64,000 bases of DNA. Source: CAVZCC01 sp963773765. Its GTDB lineage: Bacteria; Actinomycetota; Acidimicrobiia; Acidimicrobiales; Microtrichaceae. Positions within the stretch are counted from its first letter, which is position 1. Each line of letters begins with the position of its first letter. The stretch is from the NCBI GenBank assembly GCA_963773765.1, contig CAVZCC010000006.1, forward strand, positions 124,001 through 188,000, read 5' to 3'. Position numbers and translations under genes: made by a program. Under the pieces are notes generated by a model, which was not told the origin of the DNA, did no database searches, and saw nothing but the letters and a program-made list of their open reading frames with translations. This document shows positions 27,281 to 35,123 of the stretch, piece after piece.

Positions 27281-27853
27281 TCAGCCCAGAACGGCCTCGA
27301 CCAGGGTGGCGGCGCTCTCCTCCGCGATGAGGAACGGGTCCTGTTCGGGCTGGAACACGTGGCGCACGAACCCGGCCAGCAGCTGGCCGACCAGCAGCCG
27401 GGCCACGGCCTCGGGGTGCTCCAGTTCGGGCAGGACCTGGTCCACCCAGGTCCTGGACGCCGGCTCCAGGAGCTCCAGCAGGTCCCGGCCCACGGGCAGC
27501 ACGGTCCGCTCGCCCCGCATGCCCTCGCCCAGGATGAGCCGCCAGATGGCCTGCTCGGCCAGTGCGCCCTCCCACACGAAGTGGAACAGCTGGCGCATGC
27601 GCTCCGGCAGCGGTGCGGCCAGGTCCACCTGGAGGGGGTCGGCCATCCGGCTGCCGTACTGGCGCTCGGCCACGACCGCGGCCAGCAGCGCGTCCTTGGA
27701 GGCGAAGTAGTGGTAGATCGCCGCCACCTGCAGGTCACACGCCGCCGCCAGCTGCCGCATGCTCATGCCGGTGGACCCGTGCTCGGACATGAGTCGGAGG
27801 GCCGTGTCCAGGATGTGCTCGCGCTGGTTGGGCCGGACCTCGGCGGTGGTCAT
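27281..27853 (-). CDS. TetR-family transcriptional regulator
   Basis: A 190-residue regulator. The N-terminal helix-turn-helix is REHILDTALRLMSEHGSTGM then MRQLAAACDLQVAAIYHYF-ASKDALL, the usual TetR pattern; the ligand-binding half begins with GALAEQAIWRLILGEGMRG. It lies 13 bases after the P450 gene (27867-29190) on the same strand. It also has its own -10-like CAGACT (complement of 27861-27866), seven bases before ATG 27853, inside the P450 tail. The likely targets are the two 23-bp operators between the divergent P450 genes (29205-29250); that link is inference from position. Confidence 0.9.
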   Translation of the reverse strand: MTTAEVRPNQREHILDTALRLMSEHGSTGMSMRQLAAACDLQVAAIYHYFASKDALLAAVVAERQYGSRMADPLQVDLAAPLPERMRQLFHFVWEGALAEQAIWRLILGEGMRGERTVLPVGRDLLELLEPASRTWVDQVLPELEHPEAVARLLVGQLLAGFVRHVFQPEQDPFLIAEESAATLVEAVLG

Positions 27854-27866
27854 CCGGGAGAGTCTG

Positions 27867-29190
27867 TCAGTGGGGGACGGGACAGGCCGTGAAGTCGGCG
27901 GGGATGTCCTGCAGGGCGATCACCAGCGAGGAGTCGGCCCGGCCCGGCGTGATGCCCTCGGGCACCGTGATGTCGGGCAGGCGGGTCAGCAGCTCCTGGA
28001 ACACCGTGGTGACCTCCATCCGGGCCAGGTTGGCGCCCAGGCAGAAGTGCGGGCCGATGCCGAATCCCAGGTGCGGGTTGGGGTCGCGGGTGAGGTCCAG
28101 CTCGTCGGGCCGGTCGAAGACCCGCTCGTCGCGGTTGGCGCCGGCGTAGAGCAGCAGCACCCGGTCGCCCTCCTTGAGGTCGGTGTTCCGGTAGGTGTGG
28201 TCGTGGGTCACCGTGCGGATGAAGCCGAGGACCGGGCGTCACGTAGCGGACCAGTTCGTCGACGGCGGTGTCCATGAACGCCTCGTCCCAGAGGTTGTCC
28301 AGCAGGAGCTGCTTCTGGTCCGGGAACTGCGACAGGGCGAGGAGCCCGCCCGAGATGGCGTTGCGGGTGGTCTCGTTGCCGGCCACCAACAGGACGGCCA
28401 GGAAGCCCAGCAGCTCGTCGTCGTTCAGGCCCCGGGCTGTCCGCTCTCCGCGGCCGGCGCTCGAGCTCCTCGTCGGTCACCCCCTGGATGGCCTTGTGCT
28501 CCTTGGCCAGCTCGCCGGCGTCGAACGCCTGGGTCAGGACCGAGATGAGGTCGTCCTGGGGGTCGGCCCGTCGCTCGGCGATGAGCTCGATGCACATCGT
28601 GGCGTACTCGCCGAAGGCCTCCGCCGCCGCGGTGCAGGACCGGGTCGTCGGCCTCGACGTGGCCGTCGCCCGCCATCATGTCGTCGGACCAGCGGTACAT
28701 CTTGAGGCGCTGCTCCGGGTCCAGGCCCATGAGCTCGCAGATGATGATGAGGGGGACGTGGATGGAGAAGTCCTCCACGAAGTCCACGTGGCCCTTGGCC
28801 GCGATCTGGTCGATGATCTCGTTGGTGAGCTGGCGCACGTGGGGGATCAGCTCGCGCACCCGGCGGGGGGTGAAGCCCTGGTTGATGAGGCGCCGGGTGC
28901 GGATGTGCTCCTCGCCGTCGATCGTGATGATCGACATGTCGCCGGCGATCTAGCGGTCGCACCCCGAACTGGTTGCAGTACGTCTCCGGGTCACGGCAGA
29001 TGTGGAAGACGTCCTCGTGGCGGGCGGTCACGAACAGGTCGTTCTTCTCGTCCTTGTGGAGGTGGTCCAGGTCCCGCAGGGCCCGGTAGGTGTCCCACGG
29101 GTCGTCGAAGGTGCGGGGGTCGCAGAAGTCGACCTGGTCCAGATCGACCTGTCCGGTGCCGTCGGAATCCGTTGCGGTGTGCAGTGCCAT
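27867..29190 (-). pseudogene. Cytochrome P450, CYP125-like, four frameshifts
   Basis: About 440 residues if repaired. From ATG 29190: DFCDPRTFDDPWDTYRALR, then SIITIDGEEHIRTRRLINQGFTPRR, the I-helix LVAGNETTRNAISGG, DELVRYVTP, and the heme loop FGIGPHFCLGANLARME (Cys ligand). Extra bases at about 28950, 28631, 28431 and 28234 break the frame; removing each gives one continuous P450 ending at 27867. All catalytic motifs are present, so sequencing error is likely. The -10 box TACCGT (complement of 29197-29202) is six bases before the start, and one 23-bp operator (29205-29227) lies directly upstream. Sequence type suggests oxidation of a steroid- or terpenoid-like substrate. Confidence 0.85.
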
Positions 29191-29204
29191 GGAGGGACGG
29201 TAAC

Positions 29205-29250
29205 GCTGACCGAACGTTCGTTCAAGGGCTGACCGAACGTTCGTTCAAGG
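29205..29250. promoter_or_regulatory. Two perfect abutting 23-bp operators between divergent P450 genes
   Basis: The same 23 bases occur at 29205-29227 and 29228-29250 without a gap or mismatch. Each contains TGACCGAACGTTCGTTCA, an 18-bp near-perfect palindrome around CGAACGTTCG. The left copy ends two bases from the leftward -10 box (complement of 29197-29202); the right copy ends seven bases before the rightward -10 TACAGT (29258-29263). Each therefore covers one -35 region. The design fits a TetR-type repressor bound twice on one face of the DNA; the TetR gene at 27281-27853 is the obvious candidate. Confidence 0.75.
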
Positions 29251-29316
29251 TCGGCGGTACAGTGGCCGGACTGTTCCACCGGCGCCAGCGGGGCGCCACC
29301 AGCACCAGGGGGACCC

Positions 29317-30567
29317 ATGGAGCTCAGCGACGTCGACCTGCTCGACCTGGACCGCTTCGTCACCGGCGAGCACCACCGCATGTTCGAGGTCCTGCGCGCC
29401 CAGCAGCCGGTCCACTGGTCCGACGAACCGGACGGCAACGGCTTCTGGTCCATCACCAAGCACGCCGACCTGCAGATGGTGAACCGGGACACGACCACGT
29501 TCTCCAGCGAGATCGGCGGGACCCAGCGGGTGGACATGGGCGAGGCCGTGGACTTCGACACCCGCGGGATCATGCTCGTGGACACCGACCCGCCCAAGCA
29601 CACCCGCTACCGGCGCCTGGTCAACAAGGGCTTCACCCCCCGCATGATCAACCTGCTGGAGCAGCACCTGCGGTACCGGGCCGAGCTCATCGTCGACGAC
29701 GTCATCGAGCAGGGCCACTGCGAGTTCGTGACCGACCTGGCCGCCGAGCTCCCCCTGCAGGCCATCGCCGAGATCATGGGCGTGCCCCAGGAGGACCGGC
29801 GCCTGATGTTCGAGTGGTCCAACACCATGATCGGCGCCCAGGACCCGGAGTACCAGAACCCGGACGACCCCGATGCCCCGCAGCGGGCGGCGGCCGAGGT
29901 GTTCGCCTACTCCAACGCCCTGGGTGCGGCCCGCCGGGAGGATCCCCGCGACGACATCGTCACCACGCTCATCAACGCGGAGATCGAGGGCGAGCAGCTG
30001 TCCGAGCTGGAGTTCGACATGTTCATGCTCCTGCTGGTGGTGGCCGGCAACGAGACCACCCGCAACGCCACGTCCGCGGGCATGGCCGCGCTGCTGGACA
30101 ACCCCGACCAGTTCGCCAAGCTGCTGTCCCGGGCCGACGACACCGCCTACGTGTCCACCGCCATCGACGAGGTGCTGCGGTGGGCCACCCCGGTGCTGCA
30201 CTTCCGGCGCACCGCCAGCGTGGACACGGTGGTGCGGGGCCAGGAGATCAAGGCCAACGACAAGCTCCTGATCTGGCACATCTCGGCCAACCGCGACGAG
30301 GAGGTCTTCACCGACCCCTTCACGTTCGACATCGAGCGCACGCCCAACGAGCACGTGGCCTTCGGCGGCGGCGGGGCGCACTTCTGCCTGGGCGCCAACC
30401 TGGCCAAGCTGGAGCTGGAGATCATCTTCGCCGAGATCTTCAGCCGCATGCCCGACATGCAGGCCGCGGGCCCCGCCGAACCGTTGCGCTCCAACTTCAT
30501 CGGTGGTGTGAAGCACCTGCCGGTGACCTTCTCGCCCGGTCCCCGCAAGCACCCCGTCCCGTCCTGA
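29317..30567 (+). CDS. Cytochrome P450, CYP125/CYP142-like
   Basis: A complete 416-residue P450. Landmarks are DTDPPKHTRYRRLVNKGFTPR (C-helix region), LLVVAGNETTRNATSAG (I-helix, oxygen-activating Thr), EVLRWATPVLHFRRTA (ExxR region nearby) and the heme loop FGGGGAHFCLGANLAKLELE. The wording of the I-helix and the segment EVFTDPFTFDI are close to mycobacterial CYP125, which oxidises the cholesterol C26/C27 methyl group, but I would not name it CYP125. ATG 29317 has a GGGGGA RBS; the promoter TACAGT at 29258-29263 gives a ~48-base leader. It is soluble and needs ferredoxin partners encoded elsewhere. Divergent from the broken P450 gene. Confidence 0.92.
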   Translation: MELSDVDLLDLDRFVTGEHHRMFEVLRAQQPVHWSDEPDGNGFWSITKHADLQMVNRDTTTFSSEIGGTQRVDMGEAVDFDTRGIMLVDTDPPKHTRYRRLVNKGFTPRMINLLEQHLRYRAELIVDDVIEQGHCEFVTDLAAELPLQAIAEIMGVPQEDRRLMFEWSNTMIGAQDPEYQNPDDPDAPQRAAAEVFAYSNALGAARREDPRDDIVTTLINAEIEGEQLSELEFDMFMLLLVVAGNETTRNATSAGMAALLDNPDQFAKLLSRADDTAYVSTAIDEVLRWATPVLHFRRTASVDTVVRGQEIKANDKLLIWHISANRDEEVFTDPFTFDIERTPNEHVAFGGGGAHFCLGANLAKLELEIIFAEIFSRMPDMQAAGPAEPLRSNFIGGVKHLPVTFSPGPRKHPVPS

Positions 30568-30574
30568 GCCGGCG

Positions 30575-31678
30575 TCACCGCCGGACCGCGGACGCGGTCC
30601 GGGCCAGCGAGTCCAGCCCGCGGCGCAGCTCGTCGGTGGTGGGCCAGCCGAACCCCAGCCGGAAGTGGCGCCGGTCGGCGTCGAACCAGTGGCCCTCGCC
30701 CACGAACGTGCCGTCGGCGTTGAGGGCCCGGTAGAAGCCGTCCACGTCGTCGACCACGCCCTCCCGGAGCCGGGGGAAGCACACCACGCCGCCCTGGGGG
30801 GCCACCCACTCCAGCCAGTCCTGGGCCTCCAGCCACGCCACGACCAGGTCGGTGTGGGCCGCGATGGCGGCGCGGATGCGGGGCAGGTGCTCGTCCCGGC
30901 GGGCCAGGACCTGTCGGGTGGCCTCCTCGTCCAGCGTGCTGCCGCAGATGACCACCTGCTCCTTGACGGCCAGGAACCGTTCCTGCAGCTCGGGGTGCCG
31001 GGTGGTGATCCACCCCAGCCGCAGGCCCGGGAGCCCGTAGGTCTTGGACACCGAGCTGACGCTGATGGCCCGGTCCGACAGCGACGCCGCCACCGGCAGG
31101 GGCTCACCCCGCGTCATCTCGCGGTAGGTCTCGTCCACCAGCAGCCACGTGCCGTGGCGTTCGGCCAGGTCGACCAGCCCGTGCAGCGCCTCGACGGGGA
31201 GGACGCTCCCGGTCGGGTTGTGGGGCACCGTGACCGAGATGAGGCGGGTGTCGGGACGCACCGAGGCGGCGACGCGGTCCAGGTCCAGTGCGAAGCCGTC
31301 CTCGATGCGCATGGGCAGCACCTCGACCTCGGCCCCCAGGACCCGCGGCGTCTCCAGGTTGGTGGCGTAGTTGGTGTGCTGCACCAGGGCGTGGTCGCCC
31401 GGCTCCAGCAGTGCGTTGGCCACGAAGAACAGCGCCGCGGCCGCGCCCGGGGTGCAGAGCACGTCGTCGGGCCCGCAGCCGGCCTCCGACGCGATGAGCT
31501 CCCGGAGCCCGGGCAGCCCCCGGTGGTCCCCGTAGGCCACGACCAGGCCCGAGAGGTCCACACCCAGGTCGTCCAGCGAGGCATCCGCGAAGGAGCTCTC
31601 GGTCAGGTTGTTGCGGATCGTGCCGTAGCCGCGCTCCTCCGGCGACTCGATCTCGATGGGGAGGCGTCGGTAGCGCAT
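30575..31678 (-). CDS. PLP-dependent aminotransferase class I/II
   Basis: A 367-residue fold-type I enzyme. VTVPHNPTGSVLPVEAL is the substrate/PLP Asn-Pro-Thr-Gly motif, LLVDETYREM holds the PLP-pairing Asp, and SVSKTYGLPGLRLGW holds the Schiff-base lysine and phosphate arginine. It lacks a signal or extra domain. Substrate is not obvious; it is close to the capreomycidine synthase/VioD-like or generic aspartate-type groups only by general pattern. ATG 31678 is six bases after TAGCGT; the 15 bases from that box to the ATG are identical to those before the amidase gene at 61878. It ends seven bases from the convergent P450. Confidence 0.86.
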   Translation of the reverse strand: MRYRRLPIEIESPEERGYGTIRNNLTESSFADASLDDLGVDLSGLVVAYGDHRGLPGLRELIASEAGCGPDDVLCTPGAAAALFFVANALLEPGDHALVQHTNYATNLETPRVLGAEVEVLPMRIEDGFALDLDRVAASVRPDTRLISVTVPHNPTGSVLPVEALHGLVDLAERHGTWLLVDETYREMTRGEPLPVAASLSDRAISVSSVSKTYGLPGLRLGWITTRHPELQERFLAVKEQVVICGSTLDEEATRQVLARRDEHLPRIRAAIAAHTDLVVAWLEAQDWLEWVAPQGGVVCFPRLREGVVDDVDGFYRALNADGTFVGEGHWFDADRRHFRLGFGWPTTDELRRGLDSLARTASAVRR

Positions 31679-31743
31679 GGCCGGACGCTAACGGCGCACC
31701 GGCCCGCTGCCGGCACAGCAGTGCGCCCCACAAGGACCGTGGC

Positions 31744-31749
31744 TAGGGT
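31744..31749 (+). promoter_or_regulatory. -10 box of the ABC importer operon
   Basis: TAGGGT six bases before GTG 31756, so the operon message is probably leaderless at its first gene. The later genes depend on overlap (32657) and on an AAGGAGAT RBS (33541-33548). Confidence 0.55.
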
Positions 31750-31755
31750 GGCCGC

Positions 31756-32667
31756 GTGAGTGAGCGGGTGGAGGCCCGGGCAGCTGGGGAGTCGACCTTG
31801 GGCATACGCGCCCGTGAGGCGCTCCTCGGGTACGCCTACCTGGTCCCGGCGTTCGTGGTCTTCGCCATCTTCTTCTTCTACCCCCTGGCCAAGCTGATCC
31901 AGCTCAGCCTCTACGACACCCGGGGGGTCTTCGCCAACCAGCGCCAGGAGTTCGTCGGGCTGTCCCAGTGGACCGACGTGCTGGGCGGCGAGGAGTTCCG
32001 CTCCAGCCTCTGGATCACCATCCAGTACGTCCTCTACACCGTGCCGGCGGGCATCATCCTGGGCGTCCTGCTGGCCCAGCTGGCCCACCGGAAGATGAAG
32101 GGCATCAAGTTCTTCCAGACCGTGTTCGCCTCCACGGTGGCCAGCTCGGTGGCGGTGGCGTCGGTGATCTTCTTCGCACTGGTCAACCCGGAGGTGGGCT
32201 ACTTCCGCAACATCTCCTGGCTCAGCTGGCTCAACACGCAGAACCCGGACACGGCGCTGCTCGCGGTGTCGGTCAGCTCCATCTGGCAGAACCTGGGCCT
32301 CACGTTCATCATCGTGCTGGCCGCCATGCAGTCCATCCCCGACGAGCTCACCGAGGCCGCCACCCTGGACGGCTACGGAGCCGTCCGTCGGTTCTTCAAG
32401 GTCACGCTGCCCCTGCTGGGGCCCACCCTCATGTTCGTGGTGGTGGTGCTGGTGATCTTCGCGTTCCAGGCCTTCGGCCAGATCGACATCCTGACCAAGG
32501 GCGGGCCCCAGGGGAAGACCCAGACGCTCGTCTACCGCATCTTCACCATCCAGTTCGACGACGTGAACACCGCGGCCGTCATGTCCATCGGCCTGTTCGC
32601 GCTCACGTTCGTGGTGACGCTCGCGCAGTACGGCATGCTGGAACGGCGGGTCACCTATGGCGACTGA
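31756..32667 (+). CDS. ABC importer permease, MalF/UgpA type
   Basis: A 303-residue membrane protein with six helices. The first is LGYAYLVPAFVVFAIFFFYPLAKLI, the usual MalF/UgpA opening, and the coupling (EAA) loop is ELTEAATLDGYGAVRRFFKVTLPLL near residue 205. It imports with the second permease downstream (11-base overlap). GTG 31756 follows a leaderless promoter. In carbohydrate-type importers this subunit pairs with a MalG-type permease and a lipoprotein binding protein, both present here; no ATPase gene follows, so a shared MsiK/UgpC-like ATPase encoded elsewhere is needed. Confidence 0.9.
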   Translation: MSERVEARAAGESTLGIRAREALLGYAYLVPAFVVFAIFFFYPLAKLIQLSLYDTRGVFANQRQEFVGLSQWTDVLGGEEFRSSLWITIQYVLYTVPAGIILGVLLAQLAHRKMKGIKFFQTVFASTVASSVAVASVIFFALVNPEVGYFRNISWLSWLNTQNPDTALLAVSVSSIWQNLGLTFIIVLAAMQSIPDELTEAATLDGYGAVRRFFKVTLPLLGPTLMFVVVVLVIFAFQAFGQIDILTKGGPQGKTQTLVYRIFTIQFDDVNTAAVMSIGLFALTFVVTLAQYGMLERRVTYGD

Positions 32668-33526
32668 CCCCGGGTCCAGGACGGCCGAGCGCCGCCGGGC
32701 CGCGGCCCGGGTCCGGATCCTGGACGTGCTGTGGTACCTGGTCATGACCCTGGTGTCGGTCGTGGTGCTGTTCCCGGTGTGGATGACCATCGTCCGGGCC
32801 CTGTCGCTGCCCATCCCGTACCTGCGGGCCGGACTGCCGATCTACCCGGTGAGCATCCAGTGGAACGTGTTCCGCGACGCCTGGACCGAGGGCGCGCTGG
32901 GCCGGTCGTTCATGGTGTCCCTGGGGGTGACCGCGGTGATCACGGTGGCGCAGCTCGTCACCTCGGTGCTGGCCGCCTACTCGTTCGCCTTCCTGCGCTA
33001 CCCGCTCAAGAAGCTGCTGTTCGCCCTGACGGTGGCCACCCTGCTGCTGCCCATCGAGGTGACGCTGGTGGTGAACGCGCGCACCATCCGGTCCTGGGAC
33101 TGGCTCAACTCGCTGCAGGGCCTGTCCGCCCCGTTCCTGGCCACCGCGTTCGGCATCTTCCTCATCCGGCAGTCCTTCCTCGGGATCCCCCGTGACCTGC
33201 GCGATGCCGCCGCGATCGAGGGCTACTCGCACTGGCGGTTCATGTGGAGGGTCGCGGTCCCGGTGTGCCGCCCCGCGGTGGCGAGCTTCGCCCTCATCGC
33301 GCTCCTGGGGGCCTGGGGCCAGTACACCTGGCCGCGCCTGGCCGTCACGCAGGCCGACTGGGAGCCGTTGCAGACCCGCCTGGCTTCGTTGGCGGTGCAG
33401 AACATCGACCGCTCCAACATCGGCTTCGCCGGGGCGCTCATCGCCGCGGTGCCGATCGTGATCCTGCTCATCGTCTTCCAGCGCCAGCTCATCCGAGGTC
33501 TGACGGCCGGTGCCGTCAAGGGATGA
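32657..33526 (+). CDS. ABC importer permease, MalG/UgpE type
   Basis: A 289-residue membrane protein with six helices. The N-terminus is basic (TAERRRAAARVRILDVLWYL), then the first helix VVVLFPVWMTIVRAL. The coupling loop DLRDAAAIEGYSHWRFMWRVAVP is near residue 190 and has the EAA-x3-G pattern. It overlaps the preceding permease by 11 bases, so the two are co-translated. It forms the heterodimeric channel of a sugar or glycerol-phosphate-type importer. The substrate cannot be told. Confidence 0.9.
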   Translation: MATDPGSRTAERRRAAARVRILDVLWYLVMTLVSVVVLFPVWMTIVRALSLPIPYLRAGLPIYPVSIQWNVFRDAWTEGALGRSFMVSLGVTAVITVAQLVTSVLAAYSFAFLRYPLKKLLFALTVATLLLPIEVTLVVNARTIRSWDWLNSLQGLSAPFLATAFGIFLIRQSFLGIPRDLRDAAAIEGYSHWRFMWRVAVPVCRPAVASFALIALLGAWGQYTWPRLAVTQADWEPLQTRLASLAVQNIDRSNIGFAGALIAAVPIVILLIVFQRQLIRGLTAGAVKG

Positions 33527-33540
33527 TCCGGCCCCCGACC

Positions 33541-33548
33541 AAGGAGAT
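33541..33548 (+). promoter_or_regulatory. Strong RBS that sets the binding-protein start
   Basis: AAGGAGAT lies seven bases before ATG 33556 and rules out the earlier in-frame ATG near 33523, which would sit upstream of it. Confidence 0.7.
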
Positions 33549-33555
33549 CCCCTCC

Positions 33556-35058
33556 ATGCCCACTCCCCGTTCCGTCCCGGCCCCACGGCGCACCCGCCGC
33601 GGCCTCCGCATCCTGGCCGCGGCCGTCGTGCCCCTGGCCCTGCTGGTGGCGTCCTGCGGTGGGGACTCGAGCGAGGAGGGTGACGGCGGCGGCGACGCGG
33701 CGGCGTCCTGTCCGGTGGATGCCCTCGACGCCGCCGACGGCCCGGTGGAGATCACGGTGTGGAACAACTACACCGCGCTGGCCAAGCGCACGTTCGAGAC
33801 CATGGTCGGCCAGTACAACCAGAGCCAGGACAAGGTGAAGGTCAACGTGGAGCCGCAGGGCGTCTCGTTCGAGGAGGTCCTGCGCAAGTACAAGCTGGCG
33901 GCGGAGGACGACAAGCTCCCCGCCCTGGCCCTGCTGGAGGACACCACCACCCAGGTCATCGCCGACTCCGGCACCATCATCCCCGGCGCCGACTGCTACG
34001 CCGCGGACAAGGACTCGCAGGAGATCCTGGATGACTTCCTGCCCATCTCGGTGGCGTCCTACACGGTGGACGGCAAGCTCCAGCCGGTCGGCTTCGACGT
34101 GTACACCGCGCTGGTCTTCTACAACCGCACCCACTTCCAGCAGGCCGGCCTGGACCCGGACAAGCCGCCCGCGACCCTGGAGGAGATCCGGGCCGACGCG
34201 GAGAAGTTGAAGGCAGCCGGGATCACGCCGAACCCGGTCGGCGTGGTCGCCGCCTCCTGGCAGGTGGAGTGGTGGCTGACCGGTGTGAAGCAGGAGATCG
34301 TGAACCAGGACAACGGCCGCGACGGGCTCGCCACCAAGGGGACCTTCGCCAACGACAACACGACGAAGCTGTTCGACTTCTGGGGCGGCATGGTGTCCGA
34401 CGGGCTGGCCAAGGCCTACCCCGGAACGGAGGGCCAGACCGACCACCTCTTCGCGATGGCCACCAACTCGGCGTCGATCGTGGTGGAGAGCTCGGCCGGG
34501 GTGAACACCATCGCCGGGCTGCTGACCGGCACGGTGGACCCCGAGCAGCTCAAGGAGCTGGGCATCGACGTGGACCCGTCGGTGCTCAAGTTCGACCTGG
34601 ACCTGGGCGTGGGTGCCTTCCCGGGCATCGAGGAACCGGGCCAGGGCCAGATCGGCGGCGGCGCGTGGTACCTGACCAACGGCGGGACCGAGGAGCAGCA
34701 GGCCGCGGCGTGGGACTTCATGAAGTGGTTCAACGCCACCCCCCAGCAGGTGCAGTGGGCCCTGGCCGGCAGCGGCCTGCCGGTGGTGCAGTCCGCCGTC
34801 GAGGACCCGCAGCTCCAGGAGCAGTGGGCCACCACGCTGGCCGGCAAGTGGAACACCGTGGCCTTCGGGGTGCTGGAGAACGTCGACACCGACTTCCCCG
34901 GGCCGCTGATCGGTGACTACAAGGTCACCCGCGAGTCCATCCGCAACGCCTACGAACGGGTGCTGCTGGGCGACGGGCAGGTCCAGCCAGCCATCGACGA
35001 GGCCAACGAGAAGATCACCACCGGGGCCGAGGAGTACCAGCAGACCGTCGGGGGATAG
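33556..35058 (+). CDS. ABC importer solute-binding lipoprotein
   Basis: A 500-residue lipoprotein. After a basic start (RRTRRGLRILAAAVV) comes a lipobox LVASCGGDS whose Cys is lipidated and held on the outer face of the membrane. A Gly/Asp/Glu linker follows, then a family-1-type binding protein: VEITVWNNYTALAKRTFETMV and PVGFDVYTALVFYNRTHF, the hinge pattern of sugar and glycerol-3-phosphate binding proteins. It ends 65 bases before the operator of the next gene. Ligand unknown; many Trp and Tyr in the middle (SWQVEWWLTG) suggest a carbohydrate or other polar organic ligand. Confidence 0.88.
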   Translation: MPTPRSVPAPRRTRRGLRILAAAVVPLALLVASCGGDSSEEGDGGGDAAASCPVDALDAADGPVEITVWNNYTALAKRTFETMVGQYNQSQDKVKVNVEPQGVSFEEVLRKYKLAAEDDKLPALALLEDTTTQVIADSGTIIPGADCYAADKDSQEILDDFLPISVASYTVDGKLQPVGFDVYTALVFYNRTHFQQAGLDPDKPPATLEEIRADAEKLKAAGITPNPVGVVAASWQVEWWLTGVKQEIVNQDNGRDGLATKGTFANDNTTKLFDFWGGMVSDGLAKAYPGTEGQTDHLFAMATNSASIVVESSAGVNTIAGLLTGTVDPEQLKELGIDVDPSVLKFDLDLGVGAFPGIEEPGQGQIGGGAWYLTNGGTEEQQAAAWDFMKWFNATPQQVQWALAGSGLPVVQSAVEDPQLQEQWATTLAGKWNTVAFGVLENVDTDFPGPLIGDYKVTRESIRNAYERVLLGDGQVQPAIDEANEKITTGAEEYQQTVGG

Positions 35059-35084
35059 GCGGACGCCGGGGTGTCGCGGCGCGG

Positions 35085-35104
35085 AACTGAAACGCGTTCC
35101 AGTT
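35085..35104 (+). promoter_or_regulatory. KstR-like operator before the IpdC-like gene
   Basis: AACTGAAACGCGTTCCAGTT is a 20-bp inverted repeat with a single mismatched pair. It contains TGAAACGCGTTCCA, an exact TnnAACnnGTTnnA match. The 10-base core ends 11 bases before the -10 box TACGGT (35111-35116), which is seven bases before ATG 35124. Same geometry as the sites at 3031-3050 and 21651-21670. Confidence 0.7.
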
Positions 35105-35123
35105 CTGCGGTACGGTGCCGCGC

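Noticed and set aside
29205..29250. LexA SOS boxes at the P450 operators
   Set aside because: CGAAC-N4-GTTC can be read in each copy, but the better symmetry is the 18-bp TetR-type palindrome around CGAACGTTCG, and the genes have no repair role.
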